Source: Pseudescherichia sp032055545
Lineage (GTDB): Bacteria > Pseudomonadota > Gammaproteobacteria > Enterobacterales > Enterobacteriaceae
DNA length: 43,741 nt
NCBI GenBank assembly: GCA_032055545.1
Contig: DAMBQR010000039.1
Location: 1-43,741 of the forward strand
Reading direction: 5' to 3'
Under the pieces are notes generated by a model. The model worked only from the letters and a program-made list of their open reading frames with translations, was not told the DNA's origin and ran no database searches. Positions 17,061 to 25,282 of this stretch are shown one piece after another. Positions within the stretch are counted from its first letter, which is position 1. Each line of letters opens with the position of its first letter. A program made the position numbers and the translations under genes.

Positions 17061-18107
17061 ATGAAAATACTGGTGATCGGCCCGTCATGGGTGGGCGACA
17101 TGATGATGTCGCAAAGTCTCTATCGCACGCTCAAGGCGCGCTATCCCCAGGCGACAATCGACGTGATGGCACCTGCATGGTGTCGTCCGCTGCTGTCGCG
17201 GATGCCGGAAGTGAATGAGGCGATCCCTATGCCGCTTGGGCATGGGGCGCTGGAGCTTGGTGCGCGTCGCCGACTTGGCGTGAGCCTCCGCGAGCGCCGC
17301 TACGATCGCGCTTACGTGCTGCCTAACTCTTATAAATCTGCCTTAGTGCCTTTCTTTGCCAATATCCCCGTGCGCACCGGCTGGCGCGGCGAGATGCGCT
17401 ATGGCGTGCTTAACGATGCGCGCGTGCTCGATAAGCAGGCCTGGCCGCTGATGGTCGAACGCTACGTGGCGCTGGCCTACGATAAAGGCGTGATGGATTC
17501 GGCCAAAGATCTGCCTCAGCCGCTGCTCTGGCCGCAGCTGCACGTGGAAGAGAGCGAGCAGCGCCGCACCTGTAATACCTTCGGCATCCTGGCCGATCGC
17601 CCGATTATCGGCTTCTGCCCCGGCGCGGAGTTTGGCCCGGCGAAACGCTGGCCACACTACCACTACGCTGAGCTGGCAAAACAGCTGATCGACGAAGGCT
17701 ATCAGGTGGTGCTGTTTGGCTCCGCGAAAGATCACGGTGCGGGTAACGAAATTCTGGCTATGCTCAGCCTTGAGCAGCAGGCGTGGTGCCGCAACCTCGC
17801 CGGGGAGACGCAGCTTGAGCAGGCGGTCATTTTACTGGCGGCCTGCCGGGCAGTGGTCACCAACGACTCCGGCCTGATGCACGTTGCCGCCGCGCTCAAC
17901 CGCCCGCTGGTGGCGCTGTACGGACCCAGCAGCCCGGACTTTACTCCACCGCTGTCGCATAAGGCGCGGGTGATCCGCCTGATCACCGGTTATCACAAAG
18001 TGCGTAAAGGCGATGCCGCTGAGGGTTATCACCAGAGCCTGATCGATATTCAGCCCGAGCAGGTGCTGGAGACGCTCAACGGTCTGCTGTTGGACGAAGA
18101 AGGCTAA
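17061..18107 (+). CDS. waaF: ADP-heptose:LPS heptosyltransferase II WaaF
   Basis: 348 aa, GT9 family, the E. coli length. It adds the second L-glycero-D-manno-heptose to heptose I of the inner core at the cytosolic face of the inner membrane. Recognisable blocks are MKILVIGPSWVGDMMMSQSL at the N-terminus, PGAEFGPAKRWPHYHYAEL (about 178-198), and NDSGLMHVAAALNRPLVALYGP in the donor-binding C-terminal domain. The neighbouring gene order hldD-waaF-waaC is conserved in enterobacteria. Confidence 0.97.
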   Translation: MKILVIGPSWVGDMMMSQSLYRTLKARYPQATIDVMAPAWCRPLLSRMPEVNEAIPMPLGHGALELGARRRLGVSLRERRYDRAYVLPNSYKSALVPFFANIPVRTGWRGEMRYGVLNDARVLDKQAWPLMVERYVALAYDKGVMDSAKDLPQPLLWPQLHVEESEQRRTCNTFGILADRPIIGFCPGAEFGPAKRWPHYHYAELAKQLIDEGYQVVLFGSAKDHGAGNEILAMLSLEQQAWCRNLAGETQLEQAVILLAACRAVVTNDSGLMHVAAALNRPLVALYGPSSPDFTPPLSHKARVIRLITGYHKVRKGDAAEGYHQSLIDIQPEQVLETLNGLLLDEEG

Positions 18108-18110
18108 CGG

Positions 18111-19064
18111 ATGCGGGTACTGATTGTAAAAACATCGTCAATGGGTGACGTGCTGCATACCCTGCCTGCCGTGACGGATGCCATGCGGGCGATCGCCGGC
18201 ATCCGCTTTGATTGGGTGGTAGAGGAGGGTTTCGCTCAGATCCCCTCCTGGCATGAGTCGGTAGATCGCGTCATTCCAGTGGCCCTGCGCCGCTGGCGTA
18301 AAGCCTGGTTCTCGGCACCGGTAAAAGCCGAACGCCGGGCGTTTCGTGAGAGCCTGCGGGCGGTGCACTATGACGCGGTGATCGACGCCCAGGGGCTGGT
18401 GAAAAGCGCGGCGCTGGTTACCCGTCAGGCAGCAGGCCTGAAGCACGGCATGGACTGGCAAACCGCTCGCGAGCCGCTGGCCAGTCTGTTCTATAGCCGT
18501 CGTCATCATATTGCAAAGCAGCAGCACGCCGTGGAGCGTACCCGGGAGCTGTTTGCCAAAAGCCTGGGCTACAGCAAGCCGCAGACCCAGGGCGACTACG
18601 CCATTGCACAGCACTTTGTTGAAGAGAGCGCTGCGGGGGAGCCTTACGCCGTGTTTCTGCACGCCACCACGCGGGATGACAAGCACTGGCCGGAAGCACG
18701 CTGGCGGGATCTGCTGGCGCTGATGGCAACGTCAGGGTTGAGAATTAAGCTCCCCTGGGGCGCACCTCATGAGGAAGCGCGCGCCAGACGGCTGGCAGAG
18801 GGGTTTGATTACGTGGAGGTGCTGCCGCGCCTGAGCCTGGAGAAGGTCGCGCGCGAGCTGGCGGGTGCGAAGATGGTGGTGTCGGTGGATACCGGGCTAA
18901 GCCATATGGCCGCCGCCCTCGACCGGCCTAACTTTACGCTCTACGGCCCAACCGATCCGGGGCTGATTGGTGGCTACGGTAAGAATCAGCTGGCGGTGCG
19001 ATCGCCAAATGACGATCTGCAGCAGCTCACGGCAGAGAACGTGTTTGAAACGATAACGCCCTGA
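18111..19064 (+). CDS. waaC: LPS heptosyltransferase I WaaC
   Basis: 317 aa, close to the family length. It transfers the first heptose to Kdo2-lipid A. The N-terminus MRVLIVKTSSMGDVLHTLPA includes the conserved acceptor-binding region with the catalytic Asp13. HATTRDDKHWPE and VSVDTGLSHMAAALDRPNFTLYGPTDP belong to the ADP-heptose binding half. The C-terminal tail (after about residue 295) diverges from E. coli. Its TGA lies inside the loop of a terminator stem shared with the convergent waaY gene. A normally placed waaL does not follow; the operon ends here. Confidence 0.96.
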   Translation: MRVLIVKTSSMGDVLHTLPAVTDAMRAIAGIRFDWVVEEGFAQIPSWHESVDRVIPVALRRWRKAWFSAPVKAERRAFRESLRAVHYDAVIDAQGLVKSAALVTRQAAGLKHGMDWQTAREPLASLFYSRRHHIAKQQHAVERTRELFAKSLGYSKPQTQGDYAIAQHFVEESAAGEPYAVFLHATTRDDKHWPEARWRDLLALMATSGLRIKLPWGAPHEEARARRLAEGFDYVEVLPRLSLEKVARELAGAKMVVSVDTGLSHMAAALDRPNFTLYGPTDPGLIGGYGKNQLAVRSPNDDLQQLTAENVFETITP

Positions 19065-19080
19065 CAGGGCGTTATTTTTT
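19054..19080. terminator. Terminator between convergent waaC and waaY
   Basis: Arms ATAACGCCCT and AGGGCGTTAT are followed by TTTTT on the plus strand. The stem contains the waaC stop codon (19062-19064) and overlaps the waaY stop (19072-19074), so it is embedded in both coding ends. It should terminate the hldD-waaF-waaC transcript. In the reverse direction the strand after the stem is not T-rich, so activity for the waaQ operon is doubtful. Confidence 0.8.
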
Positions 19081-19767
19081 ATGCTTGAGCGCGCGGATTT
19101 TCCGCCGCAGGGTCTCTTTAGCGCGGATGATTTTATACACCCGGCTGTTGCTTCGAATCTCCACGCCGAATTTCCTGCGCAGCGCCAGCAGATCGTTTGC
19201 CTGGCACACCTTCACGCTTGCCTTGCAGGAGATATCGATAATACGGAGCGTGCCGTCAGGCGTCAGGATAAAGTTGCCGAAGTGAATGTCGTTTGAGGCC
19301 AGCCCGTGACGGTGCAGCTCGAGAATGCACTCGATGATTTGCGGAATGAACTGCTCGGGGTTATCTACCTCGGTGAGGGGCGTTCCTTCAATGTACTCAT
19401 AGAAGGCGTAGACATCCTGCGTGGTGCGAAAACGGTTCTTTTCGGCAACGAAGTACAGCTCCTGAAAAACGTGGCAGCCCTCGTTTACGGCGCGATCCAT
19501 CAGCCTGATTAGGCGCGACTGGAAAGGGCCAAATATAAAGTTGGCAATCTTCTTCTCCAGCCGCTTATCCCGCTCGCGATCCTCTTTCAGAATGTATTTA
19601 CGCTTTTCAGAGGCGATGATCGCCACCGACCTGGCGGCACTGCCGCTGACTAGTTTGCGTACCGGGATTTGATTATTTTTATACTGCATAAGCAGGGCGG
19701 TGAAATCATCATCGTTGATACGCTGATAGATCTCAAAACCCTGCTTACGGCTAAACGCCACGCTCAT
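19072..19767 (-). CDS. waaY: LPS core heptose kinase, WaaY/RfaY family
   Basis: 231 aa from the ATG at 19767, preceded by ATAAGG; a TTG nine codons upstream is possible but less likely. Length and layout fit the WaaY (RfaY) family, which phosphorylates heptose II of the inner core after WaaP and WaaQ have acted. The kinase-like fold is visible: a basic glycine-poor N-lobe with Lys in KRKYILKEDRERDKR, FYEYIEGTPL as the hinge, then the catalytic NDIHFGNFIL (replacing HRDxxxxN) and IIDIS (replacing DFG). Similarity to E. coli WaaY is remote outside these blocks, so the assignment rests on motifs and context. It ends the waaQ operon, 30 bases after a GT9 gene. Confidence 0.75.
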   Translation of the reverse strand: MSVAFSRKQGFEIYQRINDDDFTALLMQYKNNQIPVRKLVSGSAARSVAIIASEKRKYILKEDRERDKRLEKKIANFIFGPFQSRLIRLMDRAVNEGCHVFQELYFVAEKNRFRTTQDVYAFYEYIEGTPLTEVDNPEQFIPQIIECILELHRHGLASNDIHFGNFILTPDGTLRIIDISCKASVKVCQANDLLALRRKFGVEIRSNSRVYKIIRAKETLRRKIRALKHKK

Positions 19768-19797
19768 TATTGTTTTCCTTATACCGGCGGGCAAAAG

Positions 19798-20904
19798 CTA
19801 GAGAAAGGTTTTTACCCGCGTATACACTTCGCTAAGGCTGATTTTATCCAATGCGGAGGCGTAGTGTTGTTCATCCAGTGTGGTAAAGGCTTTATAGATA
19901 ACCGAGTGTAGCTCTGGATCCTGGTAGGGACCATAGAGCATAGGCGAAGTCACTACGAACATGCTGACGGTTGGGATCTGCATGGCGACAGCAAGGTGCA
20001 GGGGGCCAGTATCCGACGTCACCAGCAGAGACATCTTCTTGATCTCCTGCAGCAGGCCGGGGATCGTGGTTTTGCCAATCAGCGGCAGAACGCGATCGTG
20101 ATAGCGGGCATCAAGCTGCTGCAAAAACGTATTTTGCAATCCGACTTCGTTCGGCGCGCCAATCAGCACGATCTTTACCGCATCGTAGTCGTTAATCAGC
20201 TGGGTCGCGAGCCGGGCAAAATTCTCCGTTGACCAGCACTTGCGCAGGCTTGAAGCACCCATCTGGAAGCCAACATATTTCACCGCCGGATCGCGGGTCG
20301 CTTCATCTACCACCACTTCTGCGGGCAGGCGCATAGCCCGGGAAGGCTCGCTGCTAAGAAAAGGCGCGATCAGCTCCAGCTTGCGCTGAATGGTGTGACC
20401 CACAAAGTTTTTCAGGCGGCTGGTCGCCCACTTGCTGACCAAAGCAATATTCTGCTTATCATTATCGATAAAGACATATTTTGCCCCGGCGCGGATAGCG
20501 CTGAGAAAGTCATAGGGCGTGTGGGAGTGCAGAATAATTGCCGCGTCCGGGCGGCCCTGCTGCTTGATATTTTCGACCAGCGCTGAGACCGTAGTCAGCT
20601 TGTTATCCCAGGCGATCAGGCTATCCCAGTCTTTACCTGCCGAAAGAAACTGCACCATTTTTTTATGGCAGATAAGGGTAATATGCGCCTCTGGGTACTC
20701 CTGGCGAATAGCGTGGATCGCCGGGGAGTTCATCATGAAATCACCCAGCGCCGTCGAGGAGTAGATAACAATATTTTTAATATTGCGCTTATCCTCGCGG
20801 GCAAACTCCGCCTGGGTAGAGGCCAGGCCGTTCTTACCCGTATACAGCCGCAAAAACAGGTTAACCACAACCAGCTGTATCTTCTTTCTCAGTGCTCGAA
20901 TCAT
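19798..20904 (-). CDS. Glycosyltransferase family 9 protein (heptosyltransferase-like), distal gene of core operon
   Basis: 368 aa with the GT9 (ADP-heptose:LPS heptosyltransferase) layout. A basic, hydrophobic N-terminal about 40 residues may help membrane attachment. NIVIYSSTALGDFMMNSPAI (about 44-63) is the acceptor-side loop with the conserved GD. MGASSLRKCWSTENFARLA and LLVTSDTGPLHLAVAMQIPT form the nucleotide-binding half. It has no close E. coli K-12 counterpart that I recognise. Donor and acceptor are unknown; heptose is only the family default. The ATG at 20904 has AGG nine bases ahead and follows the previous GT9 gene by 18 bases. Confidence 0.8.
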   Translation of the reverse strand: MIRALRKKIQLVVVNLFLRLYTGKNGLASTQAEFAREDKRNIKNIVIYSSTALGDFMMNSPAIHAIRQEYPEAHITLICHKKMVQFLSAGKDWDSLIAWDNKLTTVSALVENIKQQGRPDAAIILHSHTPYDFLSAIRAGAKYVFIDNDKQNIALVSKWATSRLKNFVGHTIQRKLELIAPFLSSEPSRAMRLPAEVVVDEATRDPAVKYVGFQMGASSLRKCWSTENFARLATQLINDYDAVKIVLIGAPNEVGLQNTFLQQLDARYHDRVLPLIGKTTIPGLLQEIKKMSLLVTSDTGPLHLAVAMQIPTVSMFVVTSPMLYGPYQDPELHSVIYKAFTTLDEQHYASALDKISLSEVYTRVKTFL

Positions 20905-20922
20905 TCAATGAAACCTGTCTTA

Positions 20923-21933
20923 TTAACGCTGTTCCTGCAGACGAATGAAGGCATTATACACCTCATCGACCGGGATGTTGCGGACATCATAGTCCTCACC
21001 CTGTAGCAGTTCATGCGGTACGGCCCACGGCGTCCAGAGCCAGGCCGCTTTGTTGCCAAACAGGGCAACGATGGGCTTATGCACCCCGGCGGCAATATGC
21101 AGCGCGCCGCCGTCGCTGGTAACAATCCGATCGCACAGCGACATGCCCGCCATCAGCTCGCGGATGTTTTGCGTGACTACCGGCAGCAGCGATACGCCCT
21201 GGCAGTTATCAATGATGTAGCGCGCCTTCTCATCATCGCCCGGATGCAGTTTGTTATCTGCGCTGCCCGGAGACCAGAAGAGCAGGATATGGCACGGCTG
21301 CTGAGCGGCAAGCCGCTGCGCCAGGGCGACAAAGTTCTCTACCGGCCAGCGCTGCTCGGGGCGACGGGAGCTGATCTGTAAGCCGTAAACCGGCAGGCCG
21401 TCATCAGGGAGATTAATCTTCTGCTTAATGGCCGCCTTCTCTTCAGGCCGCACGTACAACTCCAGCGGGCCAGGCTCGGCGGTGATGCCCAGCGGCTCGG
21501 CTAAGCGCGCCAGCAGCTTCACCAGGTGCTCTTTCTGCGTTGACTCCGGCAGCGCATCGGTCACCTCAGAGGGGCAGTCGTTACCGATAGCGATAATTTT
21601 TTTCGCCCCCGCCAGCTTTGCCCACTGCAATGGACGCTTATCCCAGCGCTCTTTGGCCACAATTGCCACGTCATAGCGTGCGCGGCGCAGATCGATAATC
21701 GTTTTTAACCGCTGCCACAGAACGCTTAACGCTGACGTTCCTTTGCTGCGGTGGTGCAGCTTGCTGTAGAGAAACACGTTACCAACGTGCGGGTTATTAT
21801 CCAGCACCGGCTTGTTGTAGGTATTGACCAGCAGATCGACCTTGCTCCCCGTCTCACGGGCAATAGTCGCGATCAGCGGCGTAGTCAGAATCAGGTCGCC
21901 GATATTATCGCGACGAATAATCAATACCTTCAT
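20923..21933 (-). CDS. Glycosyltransferase family 9 protein (heptosyltransferase-like)
   Basis: 336 aa, GT9 family. The N-terminus MKVLIIRRDNIGDLILTTPL carries the conserved RxDxxGD(L/M) acceptor loop. GLQISSRRPEQRWPVENFVA and RIVTSDGGALHIAAGVHKPI make the donor-binding half, where the usual SDTG or NDSG reads SDGG. It overlaps the waaL stop by four bases (ATGA), so it is translated with the O-antigen ligase. It is not WaaC, WaaF or WaaQ, which are all present elsewhere, and probably adds a distal heptose or another sugar to the outer core. I could not assign a specific gene name. Confidence 0.8.
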   Translation of the reverse strand: MKVLIIRRDNIGDLILTTPLIATIARETGSKVDLLVNTYNKPVLDNNPHVGNVFLYSKLHHRSKGTSALSVLWQRLKTIIDLRRARYDVAIVAKERWDKRPLQWAKLAGAKKIIAIGNDCPSEVTDALPESTQKEHLVKLLARLAEPLGITAEPGPLELYVRPEEKAAIKQKINLPDDGLPVYGLQISSRRPEQRWPVENFVALAQRLAAQQPCHILLFWSPGSADNKLHPGDDEKARYIIDNCQGVSLLPVVTQNIRELMAGMSLCDRIVTSDGGALHIAAGVHKPIVALFGNKAAWLWTPWAVPHELLQGEDYDVRNIPVDEVYNAFIRLQEQR

Positions 21934-23324
21934 GACGCACTCCCCGGCACGCTGTTTTTATCTTTGGTTACGATCAGGCCAATCATCAGGCCGGTAAAGG
22001 CCATGAACTGCTCTAAAAAGTGATCTCGCAGCATATTATCGACGCTGGAGCGGAAGAGGAAACTCACCGCCATCAACGATAAAAAGAGACCCGGCATGAC
22101 CAGCTTTTTCGAGAAGGCGTCCCAGCCTACTACAATCAGAGAGATAACGAAGCATAACCAGCCCGCGAGGCCAATGAAGCCGTTTTGCAGCGCAAAATCA
22201 ATCACGCCGTAGTGGCTATTGTCCTGCTTAATGATGGGATCGTGATAAGTCTTTTGTAACAGCACCAGGAAAGCATCTTTACGGGGGCCAGTGCCAAAGG
22301 GATTTTCAAACACCAGCTTCCAGCCCTGGTGGAAAAAGGTCGAGCGGCAGGCGTTAGACTCATCCAGCACCCGGCCAGTGCTGTCCTGCAGCGTTGGCCC
22401 CTTGAAGCCATCGTAGCAGCGGTTATCTACCGAGAGGTTCCATCCGGCGACGGCATCATGATTCAAGCTTTCCCAGCGCGGATCCTTAGTCCAGGAGGCA
22501 TAACCTACGGCAGCAACCATCACCGCTACCGCTGCGCCGGTCAGCAGCATCTTCCTGCGGTTACCTCGGTTAAGCATTTTGGCAGCGATAAAAATGCAGA
22601 TAGAGATTGTGCTGCCAATTAAACCGATTGTACCCCAGCGAGTATTGACTAACGCGGTGGCGACAAAGCAGACCGCAATGAAAAAGAGCAGCAGGCTGGT
22701 TTTAAAGATGAGAAACTTGCGGTGCAGGAACAGGCGGGAAAGGAGTTCGGCGAAGAGAATGCCGCAGATGAAGTTAATCTGAAAGCTCATCTCGGTGCGC
22801 GTGCGCACAATCCAGGTAACGCCCCAGTCAATATATCCATAACGTAGATACATTATTGCAGTCTGGATAACATGTATAAATATCACGCCCAGCGAGCAGA
22901 GCACCACCAGCGAGAGAAAGCGGGTTTTACTTAAGCCACGAAAGCAGCTGGCGCTAAAAGAGTAGATGAGCAGACCGATGAAAAAAAGCAGGCCAGCACG
23001 CAGGTATTGCCCCTGCCAGCTGCGGAACATCTGCTTGAGATCCGGGGCAACCAGCAGACCGTTCAGTAACGTAAATGCCAGCAGGCCAGCAAGAAGATAG
23101 AGTGGAATACGTGATTTAAGATTATGCTCCAGCGGCATACCCTGCTTTTTAACATAGAGAAACAGGGTCATTGCCAGACCAACATAGATAAACAGGTTAC
23201 GGTTGGCAGGCAAGTTTGAGTTTTCAATCGGCCAGACAAAGCACAGAATGCAGAAACAGAGAAGCAGAAGCGAAGTGGTCACTTTTTTAGCGGAAAGATT
23301 CGCTAAAGACTGAACGGCTATCAT
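21930..23324 (-). CDS. waaL: O-antigen ligase WaaL
   Basis: 464 aa from the second ATG (23324, preceded by AGG at a good distance); the first ATG at 23339 would give 469. It is a polytopic inner-membrane protein with about ten or more hydrophobic segments and belongs to the Wzy/WaaL family. It joins undecaprenyl-linked O-antigen to core-lipid A at the periplasmic face. The large periplasmic region before the last segments contains GWNLSVDNRCYDGF, NACRSTFFHQGWKLVFENPF and QDNSHYGVIDFALQNGFIGL; the last resembles the conserved H-containing motif of WaaL enzymes. Overall sequence is unlike the E. coli types, as is usual for this gene. It follows waaP and overlaps the next GT9 gene. Confidence 0.88.
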   Translation of the reverse strand: MIAVQSLANLSAKKVTTSLLLLCFCILCFVWPIENSNLPANRNLFIYVGLAMTLFLYVKKQGMPLEHNLKSRIPLYLLAGLLAFTLLNGLLVAPDLKQMFRSWQGQYLRAGLLFFIGLLIYSFSASCFRGLSKTRFLSLVVLCSLGVIFIHVIQTAIMYLRYGYIDWGVTWIVRTRTEMSFQINFICGILFAELLSRLFLHRKFLIFKTSLLLFFIAVCFVATALVNTRWGTIGLIGSTISICIFIAAKMLNRGNRRKMLLTGAAVAVMVAAVGYASWTKDPRWESLNHDAVAGWNLSVDNRCYDGFKGPTLQDSTGRVLDESNACRSTFFHQGWKLVFENPFGTGPRKDAFLVLLQKTYHDPIIKQDNSHYGVIDFALQNGFIGLAGWLCFVISLIVVGWDAFSKKLVMPGLFLSLMAVSFLFRSSVDNMLRDHFLEQFMAFTGLMIGLIVTKDKNSVPGSAS

Positions 23325-23367
23325 ATTAAAACCTATCATAAAACTGACTATCAGCTGTAAAAAAGCG

Positions 23368-24165
23368 CTACAGGTTATTGCGCTGCGAATGCGTTACGAT
23401 CCTATGAGTCTTGCGCTCATATGACGACAGTAACTGCCCTTCATTCTTAAATATCGCCTTCAGATCCGTGGCGAAATAGATCTTCATAAAACGTAAAATG
23501 TCCCGCTGCGTCAGACCAATATTGATCGAGGAGAAGTAGAGACCAATAAGGTCCTTATCACGCCAGCGCTGTGGCACACGATGGCGGATCTGCGCCCGGT
23601 GCAGATCGATTATCGACAGCTTTAAATCACGCTCCTGCCCGGAAAAGGGCAGATGCAGCAGGAAGTGGCACAGGTAGCAATCGCGGTGGTTAACACCAGC
23701 CTCATGCATCTTGCGCACCATCGTGGCCACGCGGCGAATAAGCATCCGCTTAACGTGTAGATCGGGCGGATCCATGCGCCAGTCGGCGCAGTAATCTTCA
23801 AGGCTAATGGTTGGGGTAAGATCCTCGGTAATAATAAACGAGGTTTTGGTCAGCGGATTAGCCCCTTTTTCGCCAAAGCCAACGCCGTGCATGGTATCAA
23901 CACCGCACGCGTGCAGACGATGAATTGCATTCCACTCCCGGTCAGCCCCCAGCACCGGCATGCGCAGAGAGAAAAGGTTTTTCACCACCTCTTTGACCGA
24001 CGTGCCCTGGTGCCACTTGAGAAAATAGCTCTTGCCGGCTAGCTCAAAGCGAATCGTTCTGCGCGTTTCAAGCTCGCGAAACACGTCACCCTGCAGCTTT
24101 TTCACTTCGGCAAAGGCATCTTTACCACGCCATAAGGTGGCCAGCGGCTCTTTCAGTTCAACCAT
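23368..24165 (-). CDS. waaP: LPS core heptose I kinase WaaP
   Basis: 265 aa, exactly the E. coli length and closely similar. It phosphorylates heptose I, a step needed for outer-membrane stability. The protein-kinase-like fold shows AGKSYFLKWHQGTS (phosphate-anchoring Lys), FIITEDLTPTISLEDY as hinge, the catalytic NHRDCYLCHFLL, and SIIDLHRAQ in place of DFG. It overlaps the end of waaG by eight bases, the conserved waaQ-waaG-waaP order. Confidence 0.96.
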   Translation of the reverse strand: MVELKEPLATLWRGKDAFAEVKKLQGDVFRELETRRTIRFELAGKSYFLKWHQGTSVKEVVKNLFSLRMPVLGADREWNAIHRLHACGVDTMHGVGFGEKGANPLTKTSFIITEDLTPTISLEDYCADWRMDPPDLHVKRMLIRRVATMVRKMHEAGVNHRDCYLCHFLLHLPFSGQERDLKLSIIDLHRAQIRHRVPQRWRDKDLIGLYFSSINIGLTQRDILRFMKIYFATDLKAIFKNEGQLLSSYERKTHRIVTHSQRNNL

Positions 24166-25282
24166 TCACTTTACCCGTTATCATATCAGCGACCTTTTCC
24201 GGCAGGCTGTAGAGATCCTGCGTATCCGCATAGTGACGGGCGTTGGCCGCCCACTCGCTCAGGCGCGACGGCGTATCCAGCGCATCGGCCAGCGTCTTGT
24301 TCAGCGCTGCCTGTGAAAACGGCTCGTTAATCACTACGCCACAGCGAGCATCCGCTATGTAAAACGCGTAGCCACAGACCTCGGTGACAATTACCGGTAG
24401 CCCTGCCGCCACCGCCTCCAGCAGCACAATGCCTGCCGCCTCCTGTTTCGCAGGATGCATAAGCAGATCCGCTGCGGCCATCAGTTCGGCCACGTCGCTG
24501 CGTCCGGCAAAGAAGTGTACATTCTCTTTTATGCCCAGCTTTGCGGCAAGTGCCGCGAACGGTCCAGATTTATCCTGCCCGACAACAAACAGCAGCGTAT
24601 TTTGCCGCAGGGTTTCTGGCAGCGCGGCGATGGCCTCGATAGTACGCGCCACCCCCTTACGGTTAAAATCTGACCCCACCTGTAGAACAAAGTTCTGATC
24701 CTCGCCGATGCTGTTTTTCTTCCGATAGAGGCGATGGCCGTCGGGGATCTGCTGGCTGTATTTACGATCGGGATAGATGCCGGGCGGCAGAATGTGAAAG
24801 CGTTCAGGCTCGGTCTGATAGTGACGCTGAAAGTCGGCAATCTGCTTATCTGTCAGCATCAGTAGCTGCGTCTTCTTGCCCTGCTCAAAAGTGGCACGCT
24901 CAAAGGCCGCATAGTGGCGATAGCGTGATGTCAGGCGGTAGAAAAAGCCCTTCTCCTGCGCCACCTTCTCGGCATAGCAGACGTCCGCCGCATAGTAGAT
25001 ATCGAGGCCCGGCATCTTGTTGAAGCCCACCACTCGCGCCACCGGATGCTGGGCAAGGTGCGCTTTTACCCACTCATAATATTCGGCGTTACGTCCGTGA
25101 TTAGTACGCTTCCTGACCGGAACGACAATCAGCTCAAACTCTTCAGGACACTCGCCCTGCCAGGACTGGGTGTAGACGCGTACCTGGTGGCCGCGTCCGG
25201 CTACCGTCCGGGCAATGCGCATAAAGTCGCGCTGTAACCCACCAAAGGGAAAGTATTTATAGAGGCAAAAGGCAACAATCAT
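24158..25282 (-). CDS. waaG: LPS glucosyltransferase I WaaG
   Basis: 374 aa, GT4 family, same length as E. coli WaaG. It adds the first outer-core glucose to heptose II from UDP-glucose on the cytosolic membrane face. The N-terminus MIVAFCLYKYFPFGGLQRDF, the central LPPGIYPDRKYS and the GT4 EX7E motif within HPAKQEAAGIVLLEAVAAGLP are all present. It overlaps waaQ by four bases and waaP by eight, giving a coupled unit. Confidence 0.97.
   Translation of the reverse strand: MIVAFCLYKYFPFGGLQRDFMRIARTVAGRGHQVRVYTQSWQGECPEEFELIVVPVRKRTNHGRNAEYYEWVKAHLAQHPVARVVGFNKMPGLDIYYAADVCYAEKVAQEKGFFYRLTSRYRHYAAFERATFEQGKKTQLLMLTDKQIADFQRHYQTEPERFHILPPGIYPDRKYSQQIPDGHRLYRKKNSIGEDQNFVLQVGSDFNRKGVARTIEAIAALPETLRQNTLLFVVGQDKSGPFAALAAKLGIKENVHFFAGRSDVAELMAAADLLMHPAKQEAAGIVLLEAVAAGLPVIVTEVCGYAFYIADARCGVVINEPFSQAALNKTLADALDTPSRLSEWAANARHYADTQDLYSLPEKVADMITGKVNG

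Noticed and set aside
16105..17088. 327-codon open frame on the minus strand
   Set aside because: Antisense to hldD, which is near-identical to its E. coli counterpart.
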